A stretch of 64,000 nt of DNA from Chroococcidiopsis sp. TS-821 (GCF_002939305.1 NZ_MVDI01000002.1:434001-498000); one strand, 5' to 3'. Counted from the stretch's first letter, positions 1 through 8,180 are shown. The notes: generated by a model not told the origin, from the letters alone. Program-made: numbers and translations.

Positions 1-1
1 T

Positions 2-154
2 ATTGCTTGTGTTGCACAAAAGCTGATTCTTCCAGATTGGGAAATCTTAGCGCTTAGTGTCAAATTAACCGCAGCGTTGTCTTACTTTCTAACGTTTGCT
101 TGCATCGTTTGTTTGCCGTTGCATCGAGTCGCGGTCAAACAAGTTGAAGAATAG
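2..154 (+). CDS. C-terminal end of an unidentified membrane protein (partial)
   Basis: An open frame enters from the left edge and stops at TAG 152-154, giving about 50 residues. The visible part holds a hydrophobic stretch (roughly residues 16-40 of the fragment, with motif ALSYFLTFACIVCLPL) followed by a short basic and acidic tail ending in KQVEE. This looks like the last transmembrane helix of an integral membrane protein with a cytoplasmic tail. The family cannot be named from this fragment. It converges on the DUF2103-clpS pair. Confidence 0.5.
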   Translation: MACVAQKLILPDWEILALSVKLTAALSYFLTFACIVCLPLHRVAVKQVEE

Positions 155-196
155 CTATCCAATCGAAACTTGTTTAATTACACCGATAATATAAAC

Positions 197-490
197 TTAT
201 TTATTCAACGCGATCGCGATCGCACCTTCAAGTTTATCCTGGCTCAATGTAGTCAGGATAAATACTTCTTGGACAGTCTTACCTTGGCGAACAATCACTT
301 TGAAGCCTCCCCGAATGGGAACAGAAACGCGCAGTTGCATTCGGGGAATGTGACCTTTAACCCGCCCAATCACTCCTGGAGTAATAGTTTGTATGCCTTC
401 AACTTTAGTGAGGCGTTCTAATACAGGAATTAAACCAGGAATGTGTGTGGAGTGGTTTAAGACCAATCTGCCACTAGCGGGATTATTCAT
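197..490 (-). CDS. DUF2103 small conserved protein
   Basis: A 97-residue protein starting MNNPASGRLVLNHSTHIPG and matching the DUF2103 family, which is widespread in cyanobacteria and of unknown function. It has no signal peptide or membrane segment, so it is likely cytoplasmic. The ATG lies 4 bases after the clpS stop, so the two are almost certainly co-transcribed with clpS first. The recurring pairing suggests a link with ClpS-mediated proteolysis, but this is inference only. Confidence 0.75.
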   Translation of the reverse strand: MNNPASGRLVLNHSTHIPGLIPVLERLTKVEGIQTITPGVIGRVKGHIPRMQLRVSVPIRGGFKVIVRQGKTVQEVFILTTLSQDKLEGAIAIALNK

Positions 491-494
491 TAAA

Positions 495-821
495 TTATGC
501 TGCCTCTAGTGGTGCCATTGTTAAATCTGCACGTCGCAGCTGCTGGTGATAAAGTTCGGCTTGTTCTAAGGGACCTACCCACACGATCGCCTGCCCTTCA
601 TAATGGATTTGGTTCGTAAGTTCCCACGCGCGATCGCTGGTCATTCCAGGAATGTATTTTGCCAGACACTCTGCTACGTGCTGGAAAGTATTAAAATCAT
701 CATTCAACACGATGATTTTGTAGTTAGGATACAGCTTTGGCGTAACTTGACTCGATTTCTCAGGAGCTACTGTTGGTGAGGCTGCCATCGCGTAAACACC
801 TGTCGCAAATCTCATAGTCAT
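495..821 (-). CDS. clpS: ATP-dependent Clp protease adaptor ClpS
   Basis: A 108-residue protein with the ClpS core motif YKIIVLNDDFNTFQHV near residues 34-49, where Asn-Asp-Asp binds N-degron substrates, and the later HYEGQAIVW segment. ClpS delivers N-end-rule substrates to the ClpA/ClpC-ClpP protease in the cytoplasm. The N-terminal extension is flexible; a second ATG at residue 12 (base 788) could be the true start. It is the first gene of a pair with the downstream DUF2103 gene. The proteolytic partners clpR and clpP lie about 10 kb away. Confidence 0.9.
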   Translation of the reverse strand: MTMRFATGVYAMAASPTVAPEKSSQVTPKLYPNYKIIVLNDDFNTFQHVAECLAKYIPGMTSDRAWELTNQIHYEGQAIVWVGPLEQAELYHQQLRRADLTMAPLEAA

Positions 822-1092
822 AAGCTAGCTAAACGAATTTTCAAATGAGTGCATTTTAAGTACCTAGTTTAACTAAAATTTTGAGTGGATAAATAGTTTC
901 TAGGCAATAGCAGAATGCGTTGTAGTTATAGTACAATTATTTAAACAATGGAAGTATAAGCTTGCTCTCTAAACGGCATAGATTTCCATTATGAAGTAGA
1001 TAATAACATAAGTTTCTCAAAGAGTAAAGATTGAGGAAATCACTACCTCAATCACAGGTAAATTGTCTCTGTTTTTGAACCTGACCTCCAGA

Positions 1093-3117
1093 TTACTGCC
1101 AATCTTCCCAAGCTTCATTAAAAATCGAAGTATCGGGGAAAGCGGTAGGATTGCCATTTTGGACTAGACGGCGCTGTAAGGCTTCAAGCTGCGGTTCGGG
1201 AAACGGGATTCGGGCGATGAGTTGATAGGGTGCGATCGCGCGTTCCAAGGCGAAAGCGGCGGTAGTCCCCGCAGCAGCACCAACCGACCATTCAAAAGAA
1301 TGTACGCGATAAGCAGCCGCCGCAATATGACTGACAGCGATACTTTTTCCTGCCACGAGTAAATTATCGATTTGCTGAGGAATCATTGCCCGCAGCGGAA
1401 TCTGAAAAGGATACGCTTGACCTGCACCGAGCCGTTCGCCAGGGCGCTCGATATTACCAGGAAGTTCCGCAGGACTTTTGAGCATACAAGGATGGAAGTC
1501 GATCGCATAGTGACCAATACCAACAGCATCAGGATAAATCGTAGAGCGCGTCCGCCGCATCACATCTCTGGGAGGAATCTTTCCTGCAATCACCGATGCA
1601 GCTTCCAAACCCGCTAATGCAGCCTTGAGACTGCGATAGCTTTGCGGTGATAAAACCAAGCGATAGTAACTATCACTATAATCGCGACGCGAAATATCAA
1701 TTTCTGATACCGTAAAACCTTGAGGATAGGCTAGGGTAGGACGTCCTAAAATCCGCCGTCCCTCGCGCATATAAGGATACTTAGATAATCCGTGCGCCGT
1801 TCCCATCGGCGAATCGAGTCCTGCAAGGTAGCGATTGTTTGGCTGCGGTTCCTTCACCCCAGGACCAAGTTGCGAATCGGTCGTTCCGGCAACAAGCCAA
1901 TGAAAAAAGCCTTTAGCGTGTTCTTCCCCTTTACGCAACGTTTCGACACGCAAGCCGCCCATCCAACCACCAGGTTGCAACTGTCCTGTCGTCTGTAGTT
2001 GGTTGCGCGTATAAACTAAGTTATCAGCAGCCGTACCAGGGCGGTAGTCGTTACCCCAAGTCCAGTTTTGCATCGAGATATCGCCTGGAGTAGGAGCCGT
2101 GAAAGAGATACCGCCAAAGCGCATATTTTCACCTTGGCGCGGACTCCAGATGCGACGGTAAGTAAAGACTAAAGGAAAGCTGGCAAGTCGCGGTAGCTCA
2201 TAACTGTAGTAACTGGCATACTGTTGATAAAATGGTGGTTCTACGTGTATTTGCGGCTGCTGAGTCGCTTCCATCGCAAAAGTGTAAGTAAAGCCTTGCG
2301 TGCAATACGGATCGTTAGTCGCGCTAGAAGAAGACGGTTCGAGATGAGAACGCGGATCGATACCTAAGCGATAAGGAACATCTGCAAGCGCAATCAGTTC
2401 GCCCGTCTCCGTTGCATCAATTACATACCAGTTAGGAACAGAAGTAGACTCACCCCTCTTGGCAGCAGGGACAAACCGCACAATATTTTTAGTAAACAAG
2501 CGCGAGTTTTGATAGCTATAAGCATCGGTAATTGTTTGCGATAGCGGATAAGTATTAAGCGGTGGCGCGCCCTTAGCAGGTTGGTGCTGAATTGCGATCG
2601 CACTTTGAATGCGTTTTTCGGCACCTGTTTGGGCAATTTGTAAATCTTTAATAACTGTTGTCGGAAACCATTTCAATTCTCCGCGCCCTCTTCTTGCAGC
2701 GTCGCGTAACATTTCTGAAAGGATAACGTGACCATCACGCGGTAAAAAGCAAGACTCACTGACCCAACAATCACCAGGGTCTAACTTGCCATATTTGCGT
2801 TCAATCCGCCGACGTAATTCTAAATAACCACGCGAGTAAAACAATCGCTGTCGTTGCGTTGTGCGTTCGTCAAGTGCGGAGGTTCCCTGTGCGGAAATTT
2901 GTCCTCCCACCCAATCGGTGATTTCAGTTAAACAAACTGTCCTTCCGGCTAACAAGGCTTCATACGCTGTCGCCACACCCGCAAGACCACCTCCAGCTAC
3001 TAAGAGTTCGCACTCTACGGTTTGATCCGCAGTTCGAGGCGGCGTTGCCAAGGCAATTAAAGGAAAAGAGGCGATAAAAGTTGAAATTAAAGTCAGACTA
3101 ACAAGCGATCGCTTCAT
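1093..3117 (-). CDS. Secreted FAD-dependent oxidoreductase
   Basis: A 674-residue protein. Residues 1-24 form a signal peptide ending near ALA-TPP. A Rossmann FAD-binding motif follows at once (ELLVAGGGLAGVATAYEALL, glycine pattern GGGLAG), and a C-terminal FAD-contact region contains LLVAGKSIAVSHIAAAAYR. This fits the FAD-dependent oxidoreductase group (FAD_oxidored type). The substrate is unknown; the signal peptide indicates a periplasmic or thylakoid-lumen location. It lies downstream of, and co-oriented with, the LacI-family regulator across a 276-bp gap, so co-regulation by a sugar-type ligand is possible but unproven. Confidence 0.8.
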   Translation of the reverse strand: MKRSLVSLTLISTFIASFPLIALATPPRTADQTVECELLVAGGGLAGVATAYEALLAGRTVCLTEITDWVGGQISAQGTSALDERTTQRQRLFYSRGYLELRRRIERKYGKLDPGDCWVSESCFLPRDGHVILSEMLRDAARRGRGELKWFPTTVIKDLQIAQTGAEKRIQSAIAIQHQPAKGAPPLNTYPLSQTITDAYSYQNSRLFTKNIVRFVPAAKRGESTSVPNWYVIDATETGELIALADVPYRLGIDPRSHLEPSSSSATNDPYCTQGFTYTFAMEATQQPQIHVEPPFYQQYASYYSYELPRLASFPLVFTYRRIWSPRQGENMRFGGISFTAPTPGDISMQNWTWGNDYRPGTAADNLVYTRNQLQTTGQLQPGGWMGGLRVETLRKGEEHAKGFFHWLVAGTTDSQLGPGVKEPQPNNRYLAGLDSPMGTAHGLSKYPYMREGRRILGRPTLAYPQGFTVSEIDISRRDYSDSYYRLVLSPQSYRSLKAALAGLEAASVIAGKIPPRDVMRRTRSTIYPDAVGIGHYAIDFHPCMLKSPAELPGNIERPGERLGAGQAYPFQIPLRAMIPQQIDNLLVAGKSIAVSHIAAAAYRVHSFEWSVGAAAGTTAAFALERAIAPYQLIARIPFPEPQLEALQRRLVQNGNPTAFPDTSIFNEAWEDWQ

Positions 3118-3379
3118 ATTTCTGGTAGCTTAGCTCCATAAGTCTAAGTAGCTCCTAGACGTTACCACCCTGAAAATGTTCATCGCAAGTGGTAGGACTT
3201 AGGGATTGGGTATCAAAGAGAGATTTTGCATTGATCGAGGCGTTAATCTGCAATCATCCACTTTTCAATCGAAATTTCCCCGATCTTTGACCTCTGGTTA
3301 GTGACTAGCGATCGGTCTTGAGTGGTTAGCGATCAATTTTGAATCAGAAAAATTCTCCTCAGATCTCCTCTGCACCTAT

Positions 3380-4453
3380 CTAAGTAACTGGTGCAATTCC
3401 TGACGATTCGCGTACTACAAGTCTTGTTCCCAAAACTTTGGCAGTTTTCGTTAGTGATTTACTCAATAATAATTCTGCTGCAACGACTCCTTTTTCAATC
3501 AGTGGTTGCTGTACGGTTGTAAGTCTTGGGCGGATTTGCCAAGCTAAGGGAATATCATCAAAGCCGACGATTGATAAATCTTCTGGCACTTTTAAACCCA
3601 TTTGCTGTGCAGTGCGCAAAGCACCAAAAGCTAAAATATCACTCATCGCTAAAATGGCAGTTGGTCGAGGATGGCGCTGCAATACAGTCGTGGCGACTTC
3701 TCGTGCATGATTTTCGTCGTTGCGACATTCGTAAATGGGAATCTGGCTAAAGTCAATTCCCGCCTCTTCGATCGCATCGCGGTAGCCTTGCAATCGTAGC
3801 TTAGTTATTTGATGCGTCGCTTGTTCGAGTCGTTGAGCGTCTACTAAACCAACGTATAAATCAGAAAGTAACTCCATCGCAATAATGGCGATTTGCTTGT
3901 GATGAAGACTTAATAAGTGCGTTGCAGCTTTTCTTGCAGCTTGGCGATCGTCAATTCCAACTGACGGGACATTTTTTAACGAAGGCTGATCGACGGCGAC
4001 AACTGGTAGCTGACGGTCTAAAACACGTACGAGTGCTTCACTATCATCAGGGAGGTTATAAATAATAAACCCATCTACTGTGGCTTGCTCAATTGTCTTT
4101 TGCGCCGCATCGCTTTCGAGTGTGGGTACGATGAGCAAACTTGCTTTGACGCGTTCGCAAACTCTTGAAACTCCTCTTAAAAAAGAGATCGCCGCTAAGT
4201 CATTAAATGCGTACGGTAGCGATTCTCCAAATACTAAGCCAATCGCACCTGTTTGCCCTGTCCGCAGCATCCGCGCCATCGGATTAGGACCTGGGTAGCC
4301 CATTTCTTTGGCTGTTTCCAGGATTTTATCGCGCAGTTCTGGGGAAAGTTGATCCGGTCGATTGAACGCATTTGATACTGTTGTCCGCGAAACTCCGATA
4401 GCTTGAGCAATATCCTGAAGTTTGATGGATTTTCTTGCTTTGTCGTGTTCCAT
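3380..4453 (-). CDS. LacI/GalR-family transcriptional regulator
   Basis: About 357 residues from ATG 4453; an in-frame upstream ATG at 4519 would add 22 atypical residues and overlap an operator-like palindrome. The N-terminal helix-turn-helix and hinge read IKLQDIAQAIGVSRTTVSNAFNRP then MARMLRTGQTGAIGLVFGE, classic for LacI. The rest is a periplasmic-binding-protein-like ligand domain ending in the typical DDIPLAWQIRPRLTTVQQP segment. It is divergent from the small gene at 4588, with two CG-centred palindromes in between that are likely its operators. The effector is unknown; LacI proteins usually sense a sugar or nucleoside. Confidence 0.9.
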   Translation of the reverse strand: MEHDKARKSIKLQDIAQAIGVSRTTVSNAFNRPDQLSPELRDKILETAKEMGYPGPNPMARMLRTGQTGAIGLVFGESLPYAFNDLAAISFLRGVSRVCERVKASLLIVPTLESDAAQKTIEQATVDGFIIYNLPDDSEALVRVLDRQLPVVAVDQPSLKNVPSVGIDDRQAARKAATHLLSLHHKQIAIIAMELLSDLYVGLVDAQRLEQATHQITKLRLQGYRDAIEEAGIDFSQIPIYECRNDENHAREVATTVLQRHPRPTAILAMSDILAFGALRTAQQMGLKVPEDLSIVGFDDIPLAWQIRPRLTTVQQPLIEKGVVAAELLLSKSLTKTAKVLGTRLVVRESSGIAPVT

Positions 4454-4506
4454 GCATTTTTTAGGATACTGTTCCTCTTTTTGCCTGTAATTGAAACACA
4501 CATTGA

Positions 4507-4520
4507 CTTGATCGATCAAG
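4507..4520. promoter_or_regulatory. Candidate LacI-family operator 1
   Basis: The sequence CTTGATCGATCAAG is a perfect 14-bp palindrome with a central CG, the symmetry expected for LacI/GalR operators. It overlaps the -35 region of the candidate promoter reading toward 4588 and lies 54 bp upstream of the regulator start, so binding could control both directions. Confidence 0.5.
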
Positions 4521-4535
4521 AAAAGTTGTTACAAT
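4508..4535 (+). promoter_or_regulatory. Candidate sigma-70 type promoter for the gene at 4588
   Basis: A TTGATC hexamer at 4508-4513 and a TACAAT hexamer at 4530-4535 are 16 bp apart and resemble a housekeeping promoter. The -35 element lies inside operator 1, while operator 2 sits just downstream of the expected start. That arrangement is typical of repression by roadblock plus occlusion. Confidence 0.4.
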
Positions 4536-4548
4536 GGTTAACGTAAGC

Positions 4549-4568
4549 TATCTGAATCGATTCAGATA
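4549..4568. promoter_or_regulatory. Candidate LacI-family operator 2
   Basis: TATCTGAATCGATTCAGATA is a perfect 20-bp palindrome centred on CG, close in form to known LacI/GalR operators. It is about 20 bp upstream of the ATG at 4588 and 42 bp from the centre of operator 1 (about four helical turns), a spacing compatible with looping or cooperative binding. Confidence 0.6.
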
Positions 4569-4587
4569 ACTCGAGTGAGGAGTATAT

Positions 4588-4893
4588 ATGAACTACCAAC
4601 AGTGGCTCAACTACAGAGAACAAGAACTGCTAGTTCCTCGGTCAAAACCTGCAGCGAAATCTACGCAAAGTCAATTCAATTCATTGCTCGATCGTTTGGG
4701 GCGTTATTTCTCCCAGTTGTTCGCGTTTAGCAATGAACCTCAAGTGCGAGAAATTGTTATTGATGGCAAAATGCAGTGGCGAGTTTACGATCCCGAAAGC
4801 GATCGCACATTGCAACTCAACTCAGCACCAGAAGTTTTAATTTGGTTAGAAGAACGCCACCACAATCGTCAGCAACACAATGTTTGGGATTGA
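4588..4893 (+). CDS. Conserved hypothetical small protein
   Basis: A 101-residue soluble protein beginning MNYQQWLNYREQELLVP. The strong ribosome-binding sequence GTGAGGAG at 4574-4581 supports this start. The C-terminal half (IVIDGKMQWRVYDPESDRTLQL, then a Trp-Leu-Glu-Glu helix) looks like a small folded domain of the type seen in uncharacterised cyanobacterial proteins. No function is recognised. It is divergent from the LacI regulator and preceded by two palindromes, so it is a likely direct target of that regulator. Confidence 0.7.
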   Translation: MNYQQWLNYREQELLVPRSKPAAKSTQSQFNSLLDRLGRYFSQLFAFSNEPQVREIVIDGKMQWRVYDPESDRTLQLNSAPEVLIWLEERHHNRQQHNVWD

Positions 4894-4916
4894 AAAGAGT
4901 AGCACCTGTCTAACCT

Positions 4917-6149
4917 CTATGATACCTCCAGTTCACTCCCTAACTGACGAAACAACCTTGCTAGTACCGTGTTGGAAAATAAAAATCCTTCGGGATCGCT
5001 TAGGCGTATTTGTTCAGTTCCCACAATTTCCACCCAACCTCGTTCGTAGTAGGGTTGTAAGCATTGCCAAATTTTTGCCACCGTCTCCACACCAAATTGT
5101 TGCGCGAGTGTAGCAAGGTTAATACCTTCACTTAAGCGCAGCTTTAACATGAGTGTTTCCAACAAAACCTCATTTAAAGGTGTCTGTGGACAATCGAGTA
5201 CGCCATCAGCAGCAATGTAATCTTTCACCCACTGATAATATTCCTGTGTCTTGCGCGGACGAGTGAATCGTTGTCCACGAACGTAGCTAGTCGCACCCAT
5301 CCCAAAGCCATAGTATGGTTGATTGTGCCAATATACGCGGTTGTGACGACACTGATGAAGAGGTTGAGCATAGTTAGAGATTTCGTAGTGTTCGTACCCA
5401 GCGGATGTTAAAACTTGCTGCGCCATGCGGTACATCTGCGCTGTCGTATCATCAGTTGGTAAGGGCTGTTTTCCAGCTTCGTAGTAACGATTAAATGCGG
5501 TACCAGGTTCGATTTGCAGATCGTAAATTGAAAGATGATTGGGGGCGATCGCCACAACTCGATCTAAACTATCTTGCCACTGTGCTAAGGTTTGATAAGG
5601 TAGACCAGAAATCAAATCAAGGCTGAATGAAGGGACATTGACTGTTCGCACCATCTCGATTGCGGTGTAAATATCTTCAACAGTATGCGATCGCCCGCAA
5701 ATCTTTAATAATTCTGGTTGAAACGCTTGGACACCGAGACTAACGCGATTCACTCCCGCAAGACAATAACCTTGTAGCTGTTCTAAAGTAAACGTCCCTG
5801 GGTCAATTTCTATCGAAATTTCAGCACCATTGGCGATTCCAAATTGTGATTTGAGCGTATTAACAACTTGTTGCAGTTGATTCACCGATAATAACGAAGG
5901 AGTTCCACCACCAAAGAAAATCGTTTTGAGTGGTTCGCCTGCTGCGTTGGTGTTAGCAATTTCTTGACACAACACTTCTACATAACGCGAAATTGTGCCA
6001 GAGTTTTCGCCATTTAGGCGATCGCCTACAACTGATACCGGAAAGTCGCAATAATAACACCGCCTTCTACAAAAAGGAATATGTACATAGGCGGAGGTTG
6101 GCTGAGTGTCATTAATGACGTTTTTGCTTAAATCTAATTTAGCTAACAC
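4917..6149 (-). CDS. hemW: Radical SAM heme chaperone HemW
   Basis: A 410-residue protein with the radical SAM cluster motif C27-x3-C31-x2-C34 in YVHIPFCRRRCYYCDF, then FFGGGTPSLL and a HemN-C-type C-terminal domain. HemW-like proteins resemble oxygen-independent coproporphyrinogen oxidase but act mainly as heme chaperones. The single extra-cysteine pattern and length favour HemW over HemN. Its stop lies 23 bp from the stop of the convergent 4588 gene. Confidence 0.85.
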   Translation of the reverse strand: MLAKLDLSKNVINDTQPTSAYVHIPFCRRRCYYCDFPVSVVGDRLNGENSGTISRYVEVLCQEIANTNAAGEPLKTIFFGGGTPSLLSVNQLQQVVNTLKSQFGIANGAEISIEIDPGTFTLEQLQGYCLAGVNRVSLGVQAFQPELLKICGRSHTVEDIYTAIEMVRTVNVPSFSLDLISGLPYQTLAQWQDSLDRVVAIAPNHLSIYDLQIEPGTAFNRYYEAGKQPLPTDDTTAQMYRMAQQVLTSAGYEHYEISNYAQPLHQCRHNRVYWHNQPYYGFGMGATSYVRGQRFTRPRKTQEYYQWVKDYIAADGVLDCPQTPLNEVLLETLMLKLRLSEGINLATLAQQFGVETVAKIWQCLQPYYERGWVEIVGTEQIRLSDPEGFLFSNTVLARLFRQLGSELEVS

Positions 6150-6703
6150 GCACTTTTCTATGAAAATAAAAATAATGGTGAATAAGTGTAAACTCTTTTT
6201 CTAAAAATTAAATATTTCTTGTAAATTCTTCTCAGATGACGAGCGATGAAATATTTATTTTACTGTCTAACGTTGCAGATATCTCATTATCTTCACTACT
6301 TGAAGAGGTGTGAAATCAAGATAAAAGACAGATAGATAAAATTCACTAATTAAAATGTGACTATTGTATCTAAATCAATATGAGAGACGACCACAGTAGA
6401 TAAGAATTTATCAAAGTCATACGCATTAAGCTGTGCTAGCTTACAAAATATTCTTGTTAAAAGAAACATAACGGAGGAATATTAAAATGCAACAAACTTA
6501 TCAATTACGCATTATGTTAGCTAAGTTACTCATTTCCGTAATGTTGTATTAATAAGAGCGATCTGATACAACAACTGTAAATCTGTGGTGAAGAACACTA
6601 AAGATATAATAAAAGTACTCAACCAAACGGGTGAGGAAACAAAAGTTCAGTTGTTGCATCCTGAAAAAACAGACTTGCAACTTAAATAACTTGGATTTGC
6701 ACA
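6150..6703. other. 554-bp AT-rich intergenic region with small ORFs and an inverted repeat
   Basis: This gap between the divergent hemW and the PIN-TRAM gene must hold both promoters. It contains a 21-codon ORF with an excellent ribosome-binding site at 6487, an open frame 6585-6689 with no good start (33-34 codons reading VKNTKDIIKVLNQTGEETKV and ending QLK), and a 9-bp inverted repeat CAACAACTG (6569-6577) / CAGTTGTTG (6648-6656) that would bring the two ends of the leader together. Confidence 0.5.
6487..6552 (+). CDS. Candidate 21-residue leader peptide or small protein
   Basis: ATG at 6487 encodes MQQTYQLRIMLAKLLISVML plus a final Tyr and stops at TAA 6550. The sequence GGAGGA at 6472-6477 is a near-perfect Shine-Dalgarno element, better than that of most genes here, 9 bases before the ATG. 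The second half is hydrophobic. It could be a membrane micropeptide or an upstream leader ORF for the PIN-TRAM gene, which has no obvious ribosome-binding site. The family is not recognised. Confidence 0.4.
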   Translation: MQQTYQLRIMLAKLLISVMLY

Positions 6704-7783
6704 ATGCTTGACGCAATTATTATCATTTCATTCATTGTAGCAGGCGCAGGCATAGGTTATTACAGCATAGAACTGCTGCCTGGAAACGTGCAGCAGCAGG
6801 TGACTAACGTTGAAGCTTTGCGCTTGGTTTTTGCGGCTTTCGCCGCCTTGATTGGTGGTGCTGCGGGACTGAGTTTCCAGATTAGCTATCGTCGCATCGA
6901 AAAACAAGTCAGAGAAATGCCGATTGAGGTAATTTTGACACGAGCGATCGGCTTAGTCATGGGATTACTCATTGCCAATTTAATGTTGGCTCCGTTGTTC
7001 TTACTACCAATTCCTGCAGATTTTGGCTTCATCAAGCCATTGATCGCGGTGTTAGGCAGTGTTATGTTTGCTTTTTCGGGAGTGAGTTTAGCAGATACTC
7101 ACGGTCCTGCGTTACTGAGACTGATTAATTTCAACAATGTCGAGTCGGTATTGCTAGCCGAAGGAACCCTCAAAGCAGCTGCGACCAAAGTTGTAGACAC
7201 TAGCTGTATCATCGATGGGCGTCTGGAAACACTGCTAGAAACAGGATTTCTAGAAGGACAAATTTTAGTTCCACAATTTGTTTTACAAGAACTGCAACAA
7301 CTCGCCGATGGTGCTAAAGATCAAAAGCGCGTTCGCGGGCGGCGGGGGTTAGAAATCCTCAATCGTTTGAAGGAAACTTACGCGGATCGAATTTTGATTC
7401 ATCCGGTAGATTATGATGATGTACCGACAGTTGATGCTAAATTAGTGCGGTTTGCCCAAGAGATCAATGGTACGTTGGTGACGAATGATTACAACTTGTC
7501 TAAAGTTGCGAGCGTTCAGAAAGTGCCAGTCCTCAATATTAACGATCTGGTGCAAGCAGTACGTCCGACTTACTTACCTGGTGATAGCATTGACTTGAAA
7601 GTTCTCAAAGAAGGTAAAGAACCAAGTCAAGGTATCGGTTATCTCGAAGATGGCACAATGGTCGTGGTAGAAGAAGGCAGTAGCTACGTTGGTGGGGAAG
7701 TGAGGGTGATTGTGACAAGTGCGCTGCAAACGACCGCCGGAAGAATGATTTTTGCCAAACCACAAGCTTCAGCATTGGCTTGA
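6704..7783 (+). CDS. Membrane-anchored PIN/TRAM domain protein (YacL-like)
   Basis: A 359-residue protein. Residues 1-140 contain about four transmembrane helices, residues 165-290 a PIN nuclease domain (VVDTSCIIDGR, later TLVTNDYNLSKVA, with the acidic residues expected for metal binding), and residues 295-350 a TRAM-type beta-barrel RNA-binding domain. The architecture matches the YacL family found in cyanobacteria and Firmicutes. An RNase or RNA-binding role at the membrane is inferred from the domains. The long leader region upstream contains small ORFs. Confidence 0.85.
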   Translation: MLDAIIIISFIVAGAGIGYYSIELLPGNVQQQVTNVEALRLVFAAFAALIGGAAGLSFQISYRRIEKQVREMPIEVILTRAIGLVMGLLIANLMLAPLFLLPIPADFGFIKPLIAVLGSVMFAFSGVSLADTHGPALLRLINFNNVESVLLAEGTLKAAATKVVDTSCIIDGRLETLLETGFLEGQILVPQFVLQELQQLADGAKDQKRVRGRRGLEILNRLKETYADRILIHPVDYDDVPTVDAKLVRFAQEINGTLVTNDYNLSKVASVQKVPVLNINDLVQAVRPTYLPGDSIDLKVLKEGKEPSQGIGYLEDGTMVVVEEGSSYVGGEVRVIVTSALQTTAGRMIFAKPQASALA

Positions 7784-7809
7784 GGAGATGATCGACAGCT
7801 ACAAAGAAT

Positions 7810-7989
7810 ATGGCGTTGCGATCGCGCATCAAATTCTGTAACCGGTGCAAACAACCTGCGCCGGTTTTATATCGTATTCGGTTTGACGAATCTGGTACGT
7901 GGATTTTTGTTTGTCCTCAGTGTTGGCTACCGTTGAGTCAAAATAATCCGTATTACATTTACGGTGGTACTTGGAAAGCGCGAAAATGA
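7810..7989 (+). CDS. Small zinc-ribbon-like protein
   Basis: A 59-residue ORF starting MALRSRIKFCNRCKQPAP with four cysteines in two CxxC pairs (C10/C13 and C35/C38), spaced as in a zinc ribbon, and ending in YYIYGGTWKARK. It begins 26 bp after the PIN-TRAM stop in the same orientation, so it is probably co-transcribed. A paired-cysteine, aromatic-rich protein of this size is unlikely by chance. Its function is unknown; nucleic acid or ribosome binding would fit a zinc ribbon. Confidence 0.65.
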   Translation: MALRSRIKFCNRCKQPAPVLYRIRFDESGTWIFVCPQCWLPLSQNNPYYIYGGTWKARK

Positions 7990-8030
7990 TGTGTGGTTTT
8001 GATAGAAATAATTATGCGTGTCTCAATCGT

Positions 8031-8059
8031 AGAAGTCCTCCGACTGAAGTCAGGGGCTT
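8031..8059 (-). repeat. IS200/IS605-like right-end remnant
   Basis: Read on the minus strand this is AAGCCCCTGACTTCAGTCGG followed by AGGACTTCT, which resembles the conserved imperfect hairpin near the right end of IS200/IS605-IS1341 elements. The hairpin pairs CCCCTGACT with AGTCGGAGG with one mismatch and one wobble. No transposase or TnpB reading frame is adjacent, so only an end fragment remains. Confidence 0.4.
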
Positions 8060-8125
8060 ATTAAGCAAAGTATGCAAGGCAGCACGCTGATAGGAGATCT
8101 ATTGATAAACTATCATTTTTGTATG

Positions 8126-8180
8126 AGTCCACCTGGGTGGACTTTGTTGATTTAGCCGCGAATTTATTCGCCAGGCTGAT
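8126..8180. repeat. Double-hairpin cyanobacterial intergenic repeat
   Basis: Two back-to-back hairpins: AGTCCACC-TG-GGTGGACT at 8126-8143 (8 perfect pairs) and GCGAAT-TT-ATTCGC at 8158-8171, joined by TTTGTTGATTTAGCC. The pattern resembles a dispersed intergenic repeat common in filamentous and unicellular cyanobacteria. It lies just downstream of the glyoxalase-like gene and may act as a transcript-end structure. Confidence 0.45.
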
